Assembly (NCBI GenBank): GCA_022790855.1
Contig: JAAVYA010000002.1
Coordinates: 1 to 49,053 of the forward strand
DNA length: 49,053 nucleotides
DNA from: Lachnospiraceae bacterium
Lineage (GTDB): Bacteria > Bacillota > Clostridia > Lachnospirales > Lachnospiraceae
Direction of reading: 5' to 3'
This document shows positions 1 through 8,647 of the stretch, piece after piece. Below the pieces are notes generated by a model that saw only the letters and a program-made list of their open reading frames with translations, was not told where the DNA came from and ran no database searches. Every line of letters starts with the position of its first letter. Within the stretch, counting starts at the first letter, position 1. A program made the position numbers and the translations under genes.

Positions 1-111
1 AATTCGTCACCATATGGTAAGCCATTTTATCTTCATATAGGATTTAAGCCGCAATCTGACGAGCAAGAAATAGACGGAATTAGGTTTACCCCTATGAAGT
101 ACACAATATGA
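1..111 (+). CDS. GNAT acetyltransferase, C-terminal fragment (cut by window edge)
   Basis: Frame 1 is open from the first base and ends at TGA 109-111, giving 36 residues. The peptide contains PYGKPFY, HIGFKP and GIRFTPMKY, the usual end of a GNAT-fold N-acetyltransferase: last helix, beta-6/7 and a terminal P-M-x-Y. The rest of the gene lies left of the window. The substrate cannot be told from the tail. The gene is convergent with the integrase remnant. Confidence 0.6.
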   Translation, partial: NSSPYGKPFYLHIGFKPQSDEQEIDGIRFTPMKYTI

Positions 112-198
112 TAAATTCCCGTTTATCTATCAAATCCTCTGAAAGCCCCATATTTTCAAGGCATTACGCTTGTTTAATGCTCAACCCTTATGTATCTG

Positions 199-236
199 CC
201 CTTGTTTTTGCCCTTACGAGCCGAAACAAGGGTAAA
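199..236 (+). terminator. Weak hairpin between GNAT tail and integrase
   Basis: CCCTTGTTT at 199-207 pairs perfectly with AAACAAGGG at 224-232 around a 16-base loop. A short T-rich run follows. It lies between two convergent genes and could end transcription in either direction, but the loop is large and the T-tract poor. Confidence 0.35.
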
Positions 237-239
237 TTT

Positions 240-1394
240 TTATTCCCCGCCGACTACCTTATCCAGCAGCCTTGCGGAAGTACGCTTCGCTTCCCTTGTG
301 GCGTGAGCGTAAATGTTCATCATGGTACTTATATCAGCGTGTCCGAGAAGTTCCTGCACATCTTTGGGTGCTGCCCCGTTAGAGAGCAGATTGCTTGTAA
401 AGGTGTGTCGGAGCATATGGAAATGGAAATCCTCTAACCCCTCGACCTTCTTGCCTGCCGTCCTGCACATAATCCCTACCGTACTCGGCGATTCATATGC
501 TCCGTCTGGTCTGAGACATACAAAGGATATTTCCTTATAGCCTTCGGGCGTTTCTTCTGTCCTCGGCAAACTGGAAACCTCATAATAGGTGCGGTCTTTT
601 TCTTTGACCTCCGTATAATAGTTGAGGTTGTAAAGTTCTCCGTATCGGAAGCGGTTTTTGTGCTGTTCGGCTTTCGCCGTCCGCAGGATTGCCGCCAGCG
701 TATCGCAGAAGTCCACCGTACGGACTTTCTTCCGCTTTATCGCCCCTATCTCCGTCTTGTGCCTGGCCCCGTTGTAGCGAATGCTGCGGCGTACCGTAAG
801 ATACTGCCCGTCAAGGTTGATGTCCTGCCAAGTCAAGCCGCACACCTCGCCAATGCGAAGCCCCGTGTAGTAAGCAATCCGAATGGGCAGCAATGCGGGA
901 TTGTCTTGCTTTTTCAGAAATTCCTCCAGCTTTAAATACTGCTCATGACTGAGTGTAGGCGTGGAAGTTGTATCACCGTTCTCGTCCGAGAACAGGTCAT
1001 AATCCTCTTTCTTGCCCCGCCATACCACATACTGCATGGGATTAAAGGAAATCAGACGCTTCGGGAATATCGCAAAGCGGAACGCCCCTTGCAGGACAGC
1101 CGAGAATAACTGCAGATACCTTTTGCTGAGTGCCTTTGCAGTTGTGCCGTCGGGATTTGTCCCGCCGAAGCTGAGATAATCCATATACGCCTGCAAATGG
1201 TCAGCAGTAACACTTTTCAGCTTTCGGTTGCCGATGGGGTGCTGCTTGATACGGTTGACTGTTCCTTGATACGCCATGACCGTTCCGTTGCTGAGACTGC
1301 CGGGCTTTAATTCTTCCTCCACCCACATATCCAGTAAGCGGCCCACCGTGGCGTTTTCGGATTTGGCAACAAACTTCTTTTCCTCATAGTGGTG
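240..1394 (-). pseudogene. Tyrosine recombinase/integrase, N-terminally truncated
   Basis: Phage/ICE integrase of the lambda-integrase superfamily, which would catalyse site-specific integration and excision through a 3'-phosphotyrosine. The core-binding domain and the whole catalytic domain are present: arginine in [20 protein letters not shown] box, LLGH, and nucleophile tyrosine in NIYAHAT. The frame is open up to about 1394 (reading [20 protein letters not shown]) and is then lost at a TAA, where ParM-like sequence begins. The N-terminal arm-binding domain is therefore missing. A GTG at 1346 could start a 368-residue product, but no good ribosome binding site is seen. It is probably a scar of a Tn916-like or related conjugative element. 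Confidence 0.75.
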
Positions 1395-1402
1395 TTAGTA
1401 TA

Positions 1403-1786
1403 TATGGGGGATTTACGCTGGATTACCTTATGATCCGGGGAGGAAAGCCGGACCTGTCCGTCTGTGACTCTCTGGAGAAAGGTGTCATCCGCCTGTATAA
1501 TGACATTTCCTCTCGTGTCAATTCCGCGCAGGAAATCCTGATCGACGATACGGATATTGACCGGATCATTTTGGGTGAAAGGACAGATTTCCATGAGGAA
1601 GTCGTCCGTATCGTAGAGGATATGACAAAGACCTATGTAAATGACATCCTCGGCACACTTCGGGAGCGTGGGCTTGACCTGAAAGCGGGCTGCGTGGTAT
1701 TTATCGGCGGCGGGGGCAATGGAAACGGCTCAACAGGCAGAAACTTTTGGCGAAAATGGATTGAAAGGAAATCCAGCGCGAAATGA
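1403..1786 (+). pseudogene. ParM/StbA-like actin, internal fragment
   Basis: The translated stretch reads YGGFTLDYLMIRGGKPDLSV and later SVCDSLEKGVI, DIDRIILG and VVFIGGG. These match the GG(F/Y)T phosphate-binding loop and the C-terminal GGG loop of ParM-type plasmid-segregation actins, which form filaments that push plasmid copies apart. The N-terminal half is missing; the sequence starts at the integrase junction. After the GGG loop the frame appears to slip: the neighbouring frame continues to TGA near 1831. Conjugative elements and large plasmids often carry parM, so this and the integrase fragment probably derive from one lost element. Confidence 0.6.
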
Positions 1787-1877
1787 AAGTCCAGACAGGG
1801 AATGGGTAAGACCTTGTTGCTATGAGGCATGAAAGTCTGTTTCTAGGATAATAATTTCCGCAGTTTTCAAAATGATC

Positions 1878-1905
1878 TTGAAAAGATATGGCGATATGAT
1901 ATAAT
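1878..1905 (+). promoter_or_regulatory. Sigma-A promoter of the GGDEF/exopolysaccharide operon
   Basis: TTGAAA (1878-1883), a 16-base spacer, then TATAAT (1900-1905). It lies about 165 bases before the chosen start of the GGDEF gene. No c-di-GMP riboswitch could be recognised in the leader. Nothing else is seen between 1787 and 2068. Confidence 0.6.
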
Positions 1906-2068
1906 TTTTAGGTCATGTATTCTGTTCGGAGTAGGGAATAGGAAGAAAACGAATTAAGTACATGGAAGCTTTGGAAAGCGGATATTTAAAACGGCTCTAT
2001 GGGGTATTGGGCGGATAACAATGACGGAATGGGCCTTTGTTATTTTCATGGTTTGGGAAGGGAAACAA

Positions 2069-3478
2069 ATGAGAAAAAATAAAAAAATATGGAATGATTC
2101 CTGCTTTGAACGGTATTCTTTTGGACTTTTAATTGCGATAGAACTATTAATGTCCTTTACTAATTTGGGGTATATACATGTGCCGCCGATTTCTGTTACC
2201 ACCGCGTATATTCCTATTTTTATAGCGGCATGTCTCTATGGCCCGCGGCAATCCGTAATTGTGGCGTTTATTTTTGGAACTGCCAGTATGTATAAAGCAT
2301 CTGCTTCTTATGTTATGCCGGCAGACGCAATATTTTCTCCGATTTTAAGCGGATTACCCATAAACAGCATACTGCTGAGTGTTGGAACCAGGATGTTGTT
2401 TGGGCTATTGGTTGGAATTGCGTTTGCAGCAGCCAAAAGAAGCAGCCATAGCCGTTTCTGGATGGGAGCGCTTTCAGCGGTTTTTCCTAAAGTGCATTCC
2501 CTGTTTGTTTATACTGGAATGGGACTTCTGTTTCCAGAACTTGGATACCATTACTATTCGGCATTCCATTGGAAGCCGAACGATGTGGTTATTGTGATCA
2601 CTTGTGTCACAGCCGTAGAAATTATATTGGCGATATCTCAAAGAAATGCAATACGGAATGTAAAACAATGTATTAATCAATCCATAAATAATCCTTACAC
2701 GCCCAAAAAGATATACGTATTGTTTGCTGTATTTGAGTTCTTTTTGTTTTGTATGGCGGCGTTTGCGGCATTCTATTTTTCACAAAGAGAATCTTACATG
2801 TTGGAGCGGCACGGCGTATCCGTATCGAGTTCGATGTCATATGATATGCTGCATTTGCAGATACAGTTTTTGATCGCGTTGCTGTCATTGATGGTGATCA
2901 CAATCATTGTGCTGATTTTAATCTATAAATATATGTTATATAAAGAGTACAAAGGGGAGATGGACGAACTGACCGGTATCATGGGAAGAAGGATGTTTCT
3001 CTACTATTGCGAAAAGGTGCAGAAAGCAGGCGGTACGGAGAAGCATAGGATGGGGTGGTTTTTGTTTGTGGATGTCGACTATTTTAAAGCAATTAATGAC
3101 ACGTTTGGACATTCTGTGGGAGATAAAGTTTTGAGAGAGATTGCCATGAATCTGCAGAGTATTCTTGGGAATAATGGGAAAGTAGGGAGAATCGGCGGAG
3201 ACGAGTTTGCTGTTATCATTGAAAAGCCGATGGCGCAGCAGGAGTTAAAGCAGCAGTTGGAACAGTTTCAGCAGAGTATTTCCGGTATACTGGATGACAA
3301 AAAAGTAAGCTGCAGTATCGGCGCATATCAATTTGCTTTTCCGCAGAATGTAAGGGATTTATTGGAAGAGACGGACAAGGTATTATACAAAGCAAAAGAA
3401 AATGGCCGTGCCTGTTATGTGGTGAAAGAATATACGGCCCGGCAGCCGGCGGCATTATGGGAGGACGGCAATGAATGA
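2069..3478 (+). CDS. Membrane diguanylate cyclase with a transporter-like sensor region
   Basis: Expected to make cyclic di-GMP from two GTP at the inner face of the membrane. About the first 200 residues hold several hydrophobic segments with loops such as YIHVPPISVTTAYIPI and ACLYGP, resembling the substrate-binding S component of ECF vitamin transporters. Two more membrane segments near 220 and 265-290 lead to a GGDEF domain from about residue 299 (DELTGIMGRRMF). The signature RIGGDEF puts GGDEF at 376-380. No RxxD inhibitory site is seen five residues upstream. The start is set at ATG 2069 because GGGAAGGGAA sits just before it; an in-frame ATG at 2021 would add 16 residues. First gene of a seven-gene operon, overlapping the next by 8 bases. 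The ECF-S likeness is inference. Confidence 0.85.
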   Translation: MRKNKKIWNDSCFERYSFGLLIAIELLMSFTNLGYIHVPPISVTTAYIPIFIAACLYGPRQSVIVAFIFGTASMYKASASYVMPADAIFSPILSGLPINSILLSVGTRMLFGLLVGIAFAAAKRSSHSRFWMGALSAVFPKVHSLFVYTGMGLLFPELGYHYYSAFHWKPNDVVIVITCVTAVEIILAISQRNAIRNVKQCINQSINNPYTPKKIYVLFAVFEFFLFCMAAFAAFYFSQRESYMLERHGVSVSSSMSYDMLHLQIQFLIALLSLMVITIIVLILIYKYMLYKEYKGEMDELTGIMGRRMFLYYCEKVQKAGGTEKHRMGWFLFVDVDYFKAINDTFGHSVGDKVLREIAMNLQSILGNNGKVGRIGGDEFAVIIEKPMAQQELKQQLEQFQQSISGILDDKKVSCSIGAYQFAFPQNVRDLLEETDKVLYKAKENGRACYVVKEYTARQPAALWEDGNE

Positions 3479-4166
3479 GGTCATGAGAAATGAACGGAAG
3501 TTTCTTTTGTCATTGGAGGAGTTTTATAGATTCAGCGGCTATTTTTCAAAGTTTATGATCGAAGACCCTCATAATGGATGGGACGGCTATACGGTGCGCA
3601 GCCTGTATTTTGATACGCCCTGGGAAAGGGATTTCTATGAAAAAGAGGATGGACTGGAGGTACGGCGAAAGATCAGGCTGCGGATTTATCACCCGGAGGA
3701 TAAATTTGCAGTCCTTGAGATGAAACAGAAGCAGGGGACAAATCAACGGAAACGTTCGTTGCAGATTTCCCGCGAAGACGCCAAAAAATTGGTGCAAGGC
3801 AGGTATGAAGCGCTTTTGGCCTATCCCCAGGAATTTGCCGCAGAGTGTTTTGGCGTGATGCAGATGCATGCATACCGTCCCAAAAGCATTGTAGAATACC
3901 ACCGAAAAGCGTTTATCGCAAAGGAAAACAGGATCCGTTTGACCTTTGACCATCATATTGTGGCAAGTGAGACAAATATGGATATGTTTGATGAGAATCC
4001 GGGATTAAACCCGGTGTGGGATCCATATCTGGTTGTGTTTGAAGTGAAATATAACGGCTTCCTTTTAAGCTATATCCGGGACGCCATTCATCAAATACAA
4101 AAAAGCGAGACGTCAGTAGGGAAGTATTGTCTGGGCAGGAGCGTATCGTTGCATTATTTGTTTTAA
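3471..4166 (+). CDS. VTC-domain polyphosphate polymerase-like protein
   Basis: A 231-residue protein with the features of the VTC (vacuolar transporter chaperone) catalytic domain, a triphosphate-tunnel fold. Visible are the N-terminal basic ERKFLL strand, YTVRSLYFDT, RRKIRLRIY, VLEMKQKQG and the late acidic/basic strand VFEVKYNG. In yeast Vtc4 this fold makes polyphosphate from ATP. In bacteria it usually sits next to DUF4956 and CotH genes, as here, and its product is rarely proven. No membrane segment is seen, so it probably works on the cytoplasmic side. Its start overlaps the GGDEF gene by 8 bases, which argues for translational coupling. Confidence 0.8.
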   Translation: MNEVMRNERKFLLSLEEFYRFSGYFSKFMIEDPHNGWDGYTVRSLYFDTPWERDFYEKEDGLEVRRKIRLRIYHPEDKFAVLEMKQKQGTNQRKRSLQISREDAKKLVQGRYEALLAYPQEFAAECFGVMQMHAYRPKSIVEYHRKAFIAKENRIRLTFDHHIVASETNMDMFDENPGLNPVWDPYLVVFEVKYNGFLLSYIRDAIHQIQKSETSVGKYCLGRSVSLHYLF

Positions 4167-4208
4167 ACGGGAATGAACTTGATTCTGCCTGGAACGAAGG
4201 AGAAAAAA

Positions 4209-4886
4209 ATGAAGGAAATCATATATTCTATGCTGGAGCAAAGCGGGACGTTGACCACGGAGGAGATGGCTCTGCATATTTTGGTGAGCGTGGCTCTGGG
4301 AGGATGCATTTATCTGTCCTATTACATTACTCATGCGGGGACGGTATACAGCAAAAAATTTAACGTCTCCTTGTTTACGCTTACGGTTCTGACAGCTACC
4401 GTTATGACGGTGATCGGCAACAATATCGCACTGTCTCTTGGTATGGTGGGCGCTTTGTCCATTGTTCGTTTTCGTACGGCAATTAAGGACTCAAGAGATA
4501 CCACATATATTTTCTGGACAATTATTGTGGGAATCTGCTGCGGAGTAGGAGATTTTACGGTGGCGGTAATGGGCAGCAGCGTGGTATTTTTGATTTTATT
4601 GGCCTTGGGACGGGTGCGGAACGATAACCGGATGCTTCTGGTGATCCGGGGGCCAAGAAGTGAGGAGCAGCAGATAGAAGCCGTCATTTTTCAAGGATTT
4701 GGAGGCAGGGCGTCTCAGAGGGTAAAAAATACGACACAGACCTCGGTGGAATTGATTTATGAGATGACAAGGAAGGCGTATCTGGAAAATCAAAAACAGG
4801 AGAAAACCATTACAGAGGCTCTGTATGAAATCGAAAAAATGGAATATGTGAATATTGTAACCCAGAATGACGAGATAAGCGGGTAG
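4209..4886 (+). CDS. DUF4956 membrane protein
   Basis: A 225-residue protein with several hydrophobic helices in the first 130 residues (HILVSVALGGCIYLSYYI, FTLTVLTATVMTVIG, FWTIIVGICCGVGDFTVAV) and a soluble C-terminal domain. The loop GMVGALSIVRFRTAIKDSRD is the most conserved part of DUF4956, a family of unknown function that travels with VTC and CotH genes. ATG 4209 is chosen because AAGGAG lies about 10 bases before it; a start at 4173 would add 12 residues without a ribosome binding site. It might move or sense a polyanion made by the VTC protein; this is inference from gene order. Confidence 0.8.
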   Translation: MKEIIYSMLEQSGTLTTEEMALHILVSVALGGCIYLSYYITHAGTVYSKKFNVSLFTLTVLTATVMTVIGNNIALSLGMVGALSIVRFRTAIKDSRDTTYIFWTIIVGICCGVGDFTVAVMGSSVVFLILLALGRVRNDNRMLLVIRGPRSEEQQIEAVIFQGFGGRASQRVKNTTQTSVELIYEMTRKAYLENQKQEKTITEALYEIEKMEYVNIVTQNDEISG

Positions 4887-4890
4887 CAGT

Positions 4891-6393
4891 ATGAAGTATA
4901 AAATAATAAGCCTTGCTGCCGTAGCAGGCATGCTTCTGCTGGTAATTTTCGTGAATCAAAGTCCAACGCCTGGATTGACGCGGGTGCATCAGCATTTGAC
5001 ATGGGAGAAGCAGTCACAAAGTTCAGAAGTAACTACCGACCCGGAAGAATTGGTTACCCACCTTCCGATTGTAGAGATCCGTACGGGAGATAAAAAAATT
5101 CCGGGAAATTGGGTTTATGAGGAAGACGGCGCAAATACCGGCGCAGAACTTAGTGAGGATGGGGAAAAGACGATACTTGTATCTGTCAGGATCATAGACT
5201 CCGGCACAGGGGAAAACCGTGTGGAAGATGAGGCTTCGGTAGAGACAAAGGCGCGTTTCCGCATTCGGGGGAATTCCTCCAGGAATTTCAGTAAGAAAAG
5301 TTATTTGTTAAAGCTGGTGGATCAGGATGGTAAAGAGAATCCACAGGAAATTATGGGAATGAGCCAGCATGACCAATGGGCGCTGTACGGCCCCTTTCTG
5401 GATAAGACATTGATGCGGAACTACATGTGGATGAATCTTTCCGCAGAGGTGATGGGATATGCGCCGAATGTCCGGTATTGTGAGGTCATTTTAGACGGAG
5501 CCTATCAAGGGCTGTATCTGATGATGGAGAATATTTCCAGGGGTGAGGGCAGAGTTAATATAGGCGCTTATGAAGAAGGGAAGCCTTATACGGACTATAT
5601 TGTAAGGGTGGATAAAGCGAATCATGATATCCGGGATTTAAATACCTTTGGTAATTACACGCTGCGTATGGTTTTGGGGGTGGATGAACAGGCCGTGCTT
5701 TCCGTTGTCTATCCTGGCAGGCAGAAACTGACAGAAGAGATCTGCGATTATATTGCACGGGATTTCAGCCGGTTTGAGAAAACCCTGTACTCCTCAGATT
5801 ATACGGACCCCATTCGGGGATACCGGAGGTATGTGGATGTAGATTCCTTTGTAGATTATTACGTGCTACAGGAGTTTTTGTGTAATAACGATATGTGCAG
5901 CCGTTCCACTTACTTATATAAAGACCGGCTGAATAAACTTCATATGGGGCCGGTGTGGGACTATAACAACATGTTGGATAACTATTTTACGCTGCAGCTG
6001 GACGGTTCGGAATTCCTCTATGTGGAGCGGCTTTGGTTTGACCGGCTTCTGGCGGATCCTTATTTTAATCGAAAAGTGATTAGGCGTTATCGTGAACTTC
6101 GGGAAACGATACTGGCAGAGGATTATTTGATGGATTATATCGATGAAACCATCGCTTATCTGGGAGACAGTATTGAAAGGAATTATCAGGTATGGGGTTA
6201 TTCCTTTGATGCAAAACAGCTTCATGCGAATGAAAGACTGACGCCTTTGGAACGGAATCCTAAGAGCTTTCCGGAAGCGGTGGAAGATATGAAAACATTT
6301 ATCCGGGTGCGGGGAAGGTGGATGGACAACCATATCGATGCGCTGGCTCAGTACTGCCACGAATCGAAAACAAAAAGTTACGATAATCGGTAA
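4891..6393 (+). CDS. cotH-like: CotH-family atypical protein kinase, membrane anchored
   Basis: A 500-residue protein beginning with a signal anchor (IISLAAVAGMLLLVIFV), followed by a linker and a CotH domain. Recognisable family motifs are RFRIRGNSSRNFSKKSY, YGPFLDKTLMRN, and HMGPVWDYN at residues 351-359, which carries the metal-binding aspartate. CotH of Bacillus spores phosphorylates coat proteins with ATP using an atypical kinase fold. In non-sporulation settings CotH proteins lie next to VTC/DUF4956 genes, as here. The anchor implies the domain faces outward, where its phosphate donor would have to be something other than cytoplasmic ATP. ATG lies 4 bases after the DUF4956 stop. Confidence 0.85.
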   Translation: MKYKIISLAAVAGMLLLVIFVNQSPTPGLTRVHQHLTWEKQSQSSEVTTDPEELVTHLPIVEIRTGDKKIPGNWVYEEDGANTGAELSEDGEKTILVSVRIIDSGTGENRVEDEASVETKARFRIRGNSSRNFSKKSYLLKLVDQDGKENPQEIMGMSQHDQWALYGPFLDKTLMRNYMWMNLSAEVMGYAPNVRYCEVILDGAYQGLYLMMENISRGEGRVNIGAYEEGKPYTDYIVRVDKANHDIRDLNTFGNYTLRMVLGVDEQAVLSVVYPGRQKLTEEICDYIARDFSRFEKTLYSSDYTDPIRGYRRYVDVDSFVDYYVLQEFLCNNDMCSRSTYLYKDRLNKLHMGPVWDYNNMLDNYFTLQLDGSEFLYVERLWFDRLLADPYFNRKVIRRYRELRETILAEDYLMDYIDETIAYLGDSIERNYQVWGYSFDAKQLHANERLTPLERNPKSFPEAVEDMKTFIRVRGRWMDNHIDALAQYCHESKTKSYDNR

Positions 6394-6417
6394 TAGCTGA
6401 AATGAAAAGGCAAAAGA

Positions 6418-8586
6418 ATGAAGAAATATTTGATTGTTAGTATTGTACTGATCTTGTGCGGAGTAGGCTGGATCTATGTCAGCAGCCGATTCTCCTTGTA
6501 CATTCGCCTAGGAGGGGAAAAGCCCGTTGAGGCGGGGCCGTTTTGGGTGGAAGGGAAAGAAATTTATCATGAAATGAATGGAAAGCAGGAGCCATTCTGG
6601 ATGCGGGGCGTCAATATGGAAAGCTTTATTCCCGGTCATTTTGTGACAGATTACGCCGTAGGCAAAAAGCAGTATCAGGAATGGTTTGGATTGATCCAGG
6701 AAATGGGAGCAAATACGGTGCGGATTCCTACAATTTATGACAGCGGCTTTTACGACGCGCTGTACAGCTACAATAAGCAGCGGGAGCAGGAAGGCAAAGA
6801 GCCTTTGTATCTTCTTCAGGCGCTTTGGGTAACGGATTATGCCCAGGATTCCAGGGAGGACGCATATTCCGGTAATTTTTACGGACAACTGCAGATAGAT
6901 ATGAGGAACGCAGTGGATGTCATGTACGGAAATATTTTACTTCCTTTTGCCAAAACAAGAGGTAGCGGATGGTATCGGTCTGATGTGTCGAAATGGGTGA
7001 TTGGAATAACTCTTGGCACAACGTGGCGGGGCGACACATCTGCTTATACCAATCAGATGGAAGAGAAGCCTTTGCATGTTGGAACATGGTTCTGCGCTTC
7101 GGAAGACGCCAGTCAGTTTGAAAATATGATGGCGGGACTGTTAGACACGCTGGTGGATTATGAAAGCAAACGGTATGGCTGCCAGCATTTAGTGTCCATT
7201 GCCAGTGAACCGGTGACGGATCCCTTTGACTACGAGAATTTGATAGAGGTGCAGTTAGAAAAGTATGACAAGATCGATGCAGAACATATTCTTGTGCAAG
7301 ACAGCGTGTTAAGCGGATTTTTTATTTCATACAAGCTTTATGACTTTTGCCCCGATAGTTTGGAGTATCTTTCTCAGACAGAACAACGGCGGCTGTCTCA
7401 TATTCTGCCAGGTATTTCACGGAACGGAAGCTATGGAGGTTATCTGGAACTTTTAGGGAGATATTACAGCGTTCCTGTGATCATAGGGGATTGCGGATAT
7501 TCTTCTTCCCGGGGGATTACGAAAGAAGCGGAAGGGACGTTTGGCGGCCGAACGCCTTCTCATGGATTGACAGAAGAAGAGCAGGGAGAGGCACTGGTAA
7601 AACTTTACCAAGAGTGTAAGGGGGCCGGATTGTCCGGAATGATGATATCGGACTGGCAGGACAATTGGTCCCAGACGGATTGGAATATCTATCCCATGAC
7701 GGACAAAGAGCGGGAACCGTTCTGGCATAATGTCCAGTCAGAAGCCCAGGGCTTTGGGCTTTTGTCTTTTGAACCAGGAGAAGAACCGCTGGTGATCGTG
7801 GACGGAGATTCGTCGGAATGGGCAGGAGAGGAACCTTTCATTTCCAATGAATGGGGAAATCTTTATGTCCGGCAGGATGAAGCCTACCTTTATCTATGGC
7901 TGGAGCGGGCCGATACCTGGGAGGATATGCCAGAACAAATCTATATTCCTATGGATATTACCCCGAACTCCGGAAGCAAAAGCTGCCGGGGATGGGACAT
8001 TGCATTTGAGCGGGAGGCGGACTTTCTTCTGTGCCTGGAAGGAGAAGCCCAAGGCCAGATTCTTGTTCAGGATTATTACGATTCCTGGCGGGCGGCTTGG
8101 AATCAAAGGATAGAGCATGTGGACGCCTACACGATAGATATTCCCAGGAAAGATTCTAAAAACTTTATTCCCATTCAGATGGTGTTGGATAGTACGCCGG
8201 TTTATTCGGCAGATTGGAACCTGCGGAATGCAAAACGGGCAGATACCGGCCGGCTTCGATTTGGAATTGCGGATGCAACAGACCGCGAATATGATTCTCA
8301 AGCGGACTTTTATACAGTGGGGGGCTGCACGGAGCTTCGGATTCCCTGGGCGCTTCTGAACTTTCAGGATCCGTCCCGGGGAGTCATTCATGATGATTAC
8401 TATCAGCATTATGGAATCGAGGGGCAGAAAGTGAACGAAATTTATCTGGGGTTTGGAACCAGCCAGGAGGCGGGGGAGATTCCAATGACGCCATTTTCTT
8501 TGAAAAGCTGGGGACGGGGCGTTGCATATCGTCAAAGGCTGAAACAGTCGTACTATATCCTGCAGAAATGTTGGGGACAGGAGTAA
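6418..8586 (+). CDS. Membrane-anchored glycoside-hydrolase-like protein
   Basis: A 722-residue protein with an N-terminal membrane anchor (YLIVSIVLILCGVGWIYV). Residues about 45-430 look like a TIM-barrel carbohydrate enzyme: FWMRGVNMESFIPG, MGANTVRIPTIYDSGFY, a GITLGTTW strand, and SIASEPVTDPFDY, where the SEP glutamate is a candidate acid/base. This arrangement resembles glucanosyltransferases of the GH72/GH5 type, but I cannot place the family. The remaining 290 residues resemble a beta-sandwich, possibly carbohydrate-binding. Its likely role is cutting, remodelling or releasing the polymer made by the GT2 synthase two genes downstream, outside the cell. The start has AAAGG before it. Confidence 0.65.
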   Translation: MKKYLIVSIVLILCGVGWIYVSSRFSLYIRLGGEKPVEAGPFWVEGKEIYHEMNGKQEPFWMRGVNMESFIPGHFVTDYAVGKKQYQEWFGLIQEMGANTVRIPTIYDSGFYDALYSYNKQREQEGKEPLYLLQALWVTDYAQDSREDAYSGNFYGQLQIDMRNAVDVMYGNILLPFAKTRGSGWYRSDVSKWVIGITLGTTWRGDTSAYTNQMEEKPLHVGTWFCASEDASQFENMMAGLLDTLVDYESKRYGCQHLVSIASEPVTDPFDYENLIEVQLEKYDKIDAEHILVQDSVLSGFFISYKLYDFCPDSLEYLSQTEQRRLSHILPGISRNGSYGGYLELLGRYYSVPVIIGDCGYSSSRGITKEAEGTFGGRTPSHGLTEEEQGEALVKLYQECKGAGLSGMMISDWQDNWSQTDWNIYPMTDKEREPFWHNVQSEAQGFGLLSFEPGEEPLVIVDGDSSEWAGEEPFISNEWGNLYVRQDEAYLYLWLERADTWEDMPEQIYIPMDITPNSGSKSCRGWDIAFEREADFLLCLEGEAQGQILVQDYYDSWRAAWNQRIEHVDAYTIDIPRKDSKNFIPIQMVLDSTPVYSADWNLRNAKRADTGRLRFGIADATDREYDSQADFYTVGGCTELRIPWALLNFQDPSRGVIHDDYYQHYGIEGQKVNEIYLGFGTSQEAGEIPMTPFSLKSWGRGVAYRQRLKQSYYILQKCWGQE

Positions 8587-8647
8587 CATACGACTGCCGT
8601 GAAATCACACAAAGAGTTGTGGTGCATGAACGAGAGAAGGTGAAGGA

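Noticed and set aside
1307..1594. 95-codon minus-strand frame opposite the ParM-like fragment
   Set aside because: It crosses the integrase/ParM junction in a frame different from the integrase and is the antisense of the ParM coding sequence.
1787..2068. c-di-GMP riboswitch in the leader of the GGDEF operon
   Set aside because: I looked for the GEMM-I core and paired stems and did not see them; only a sigma-A promoter is supportable.
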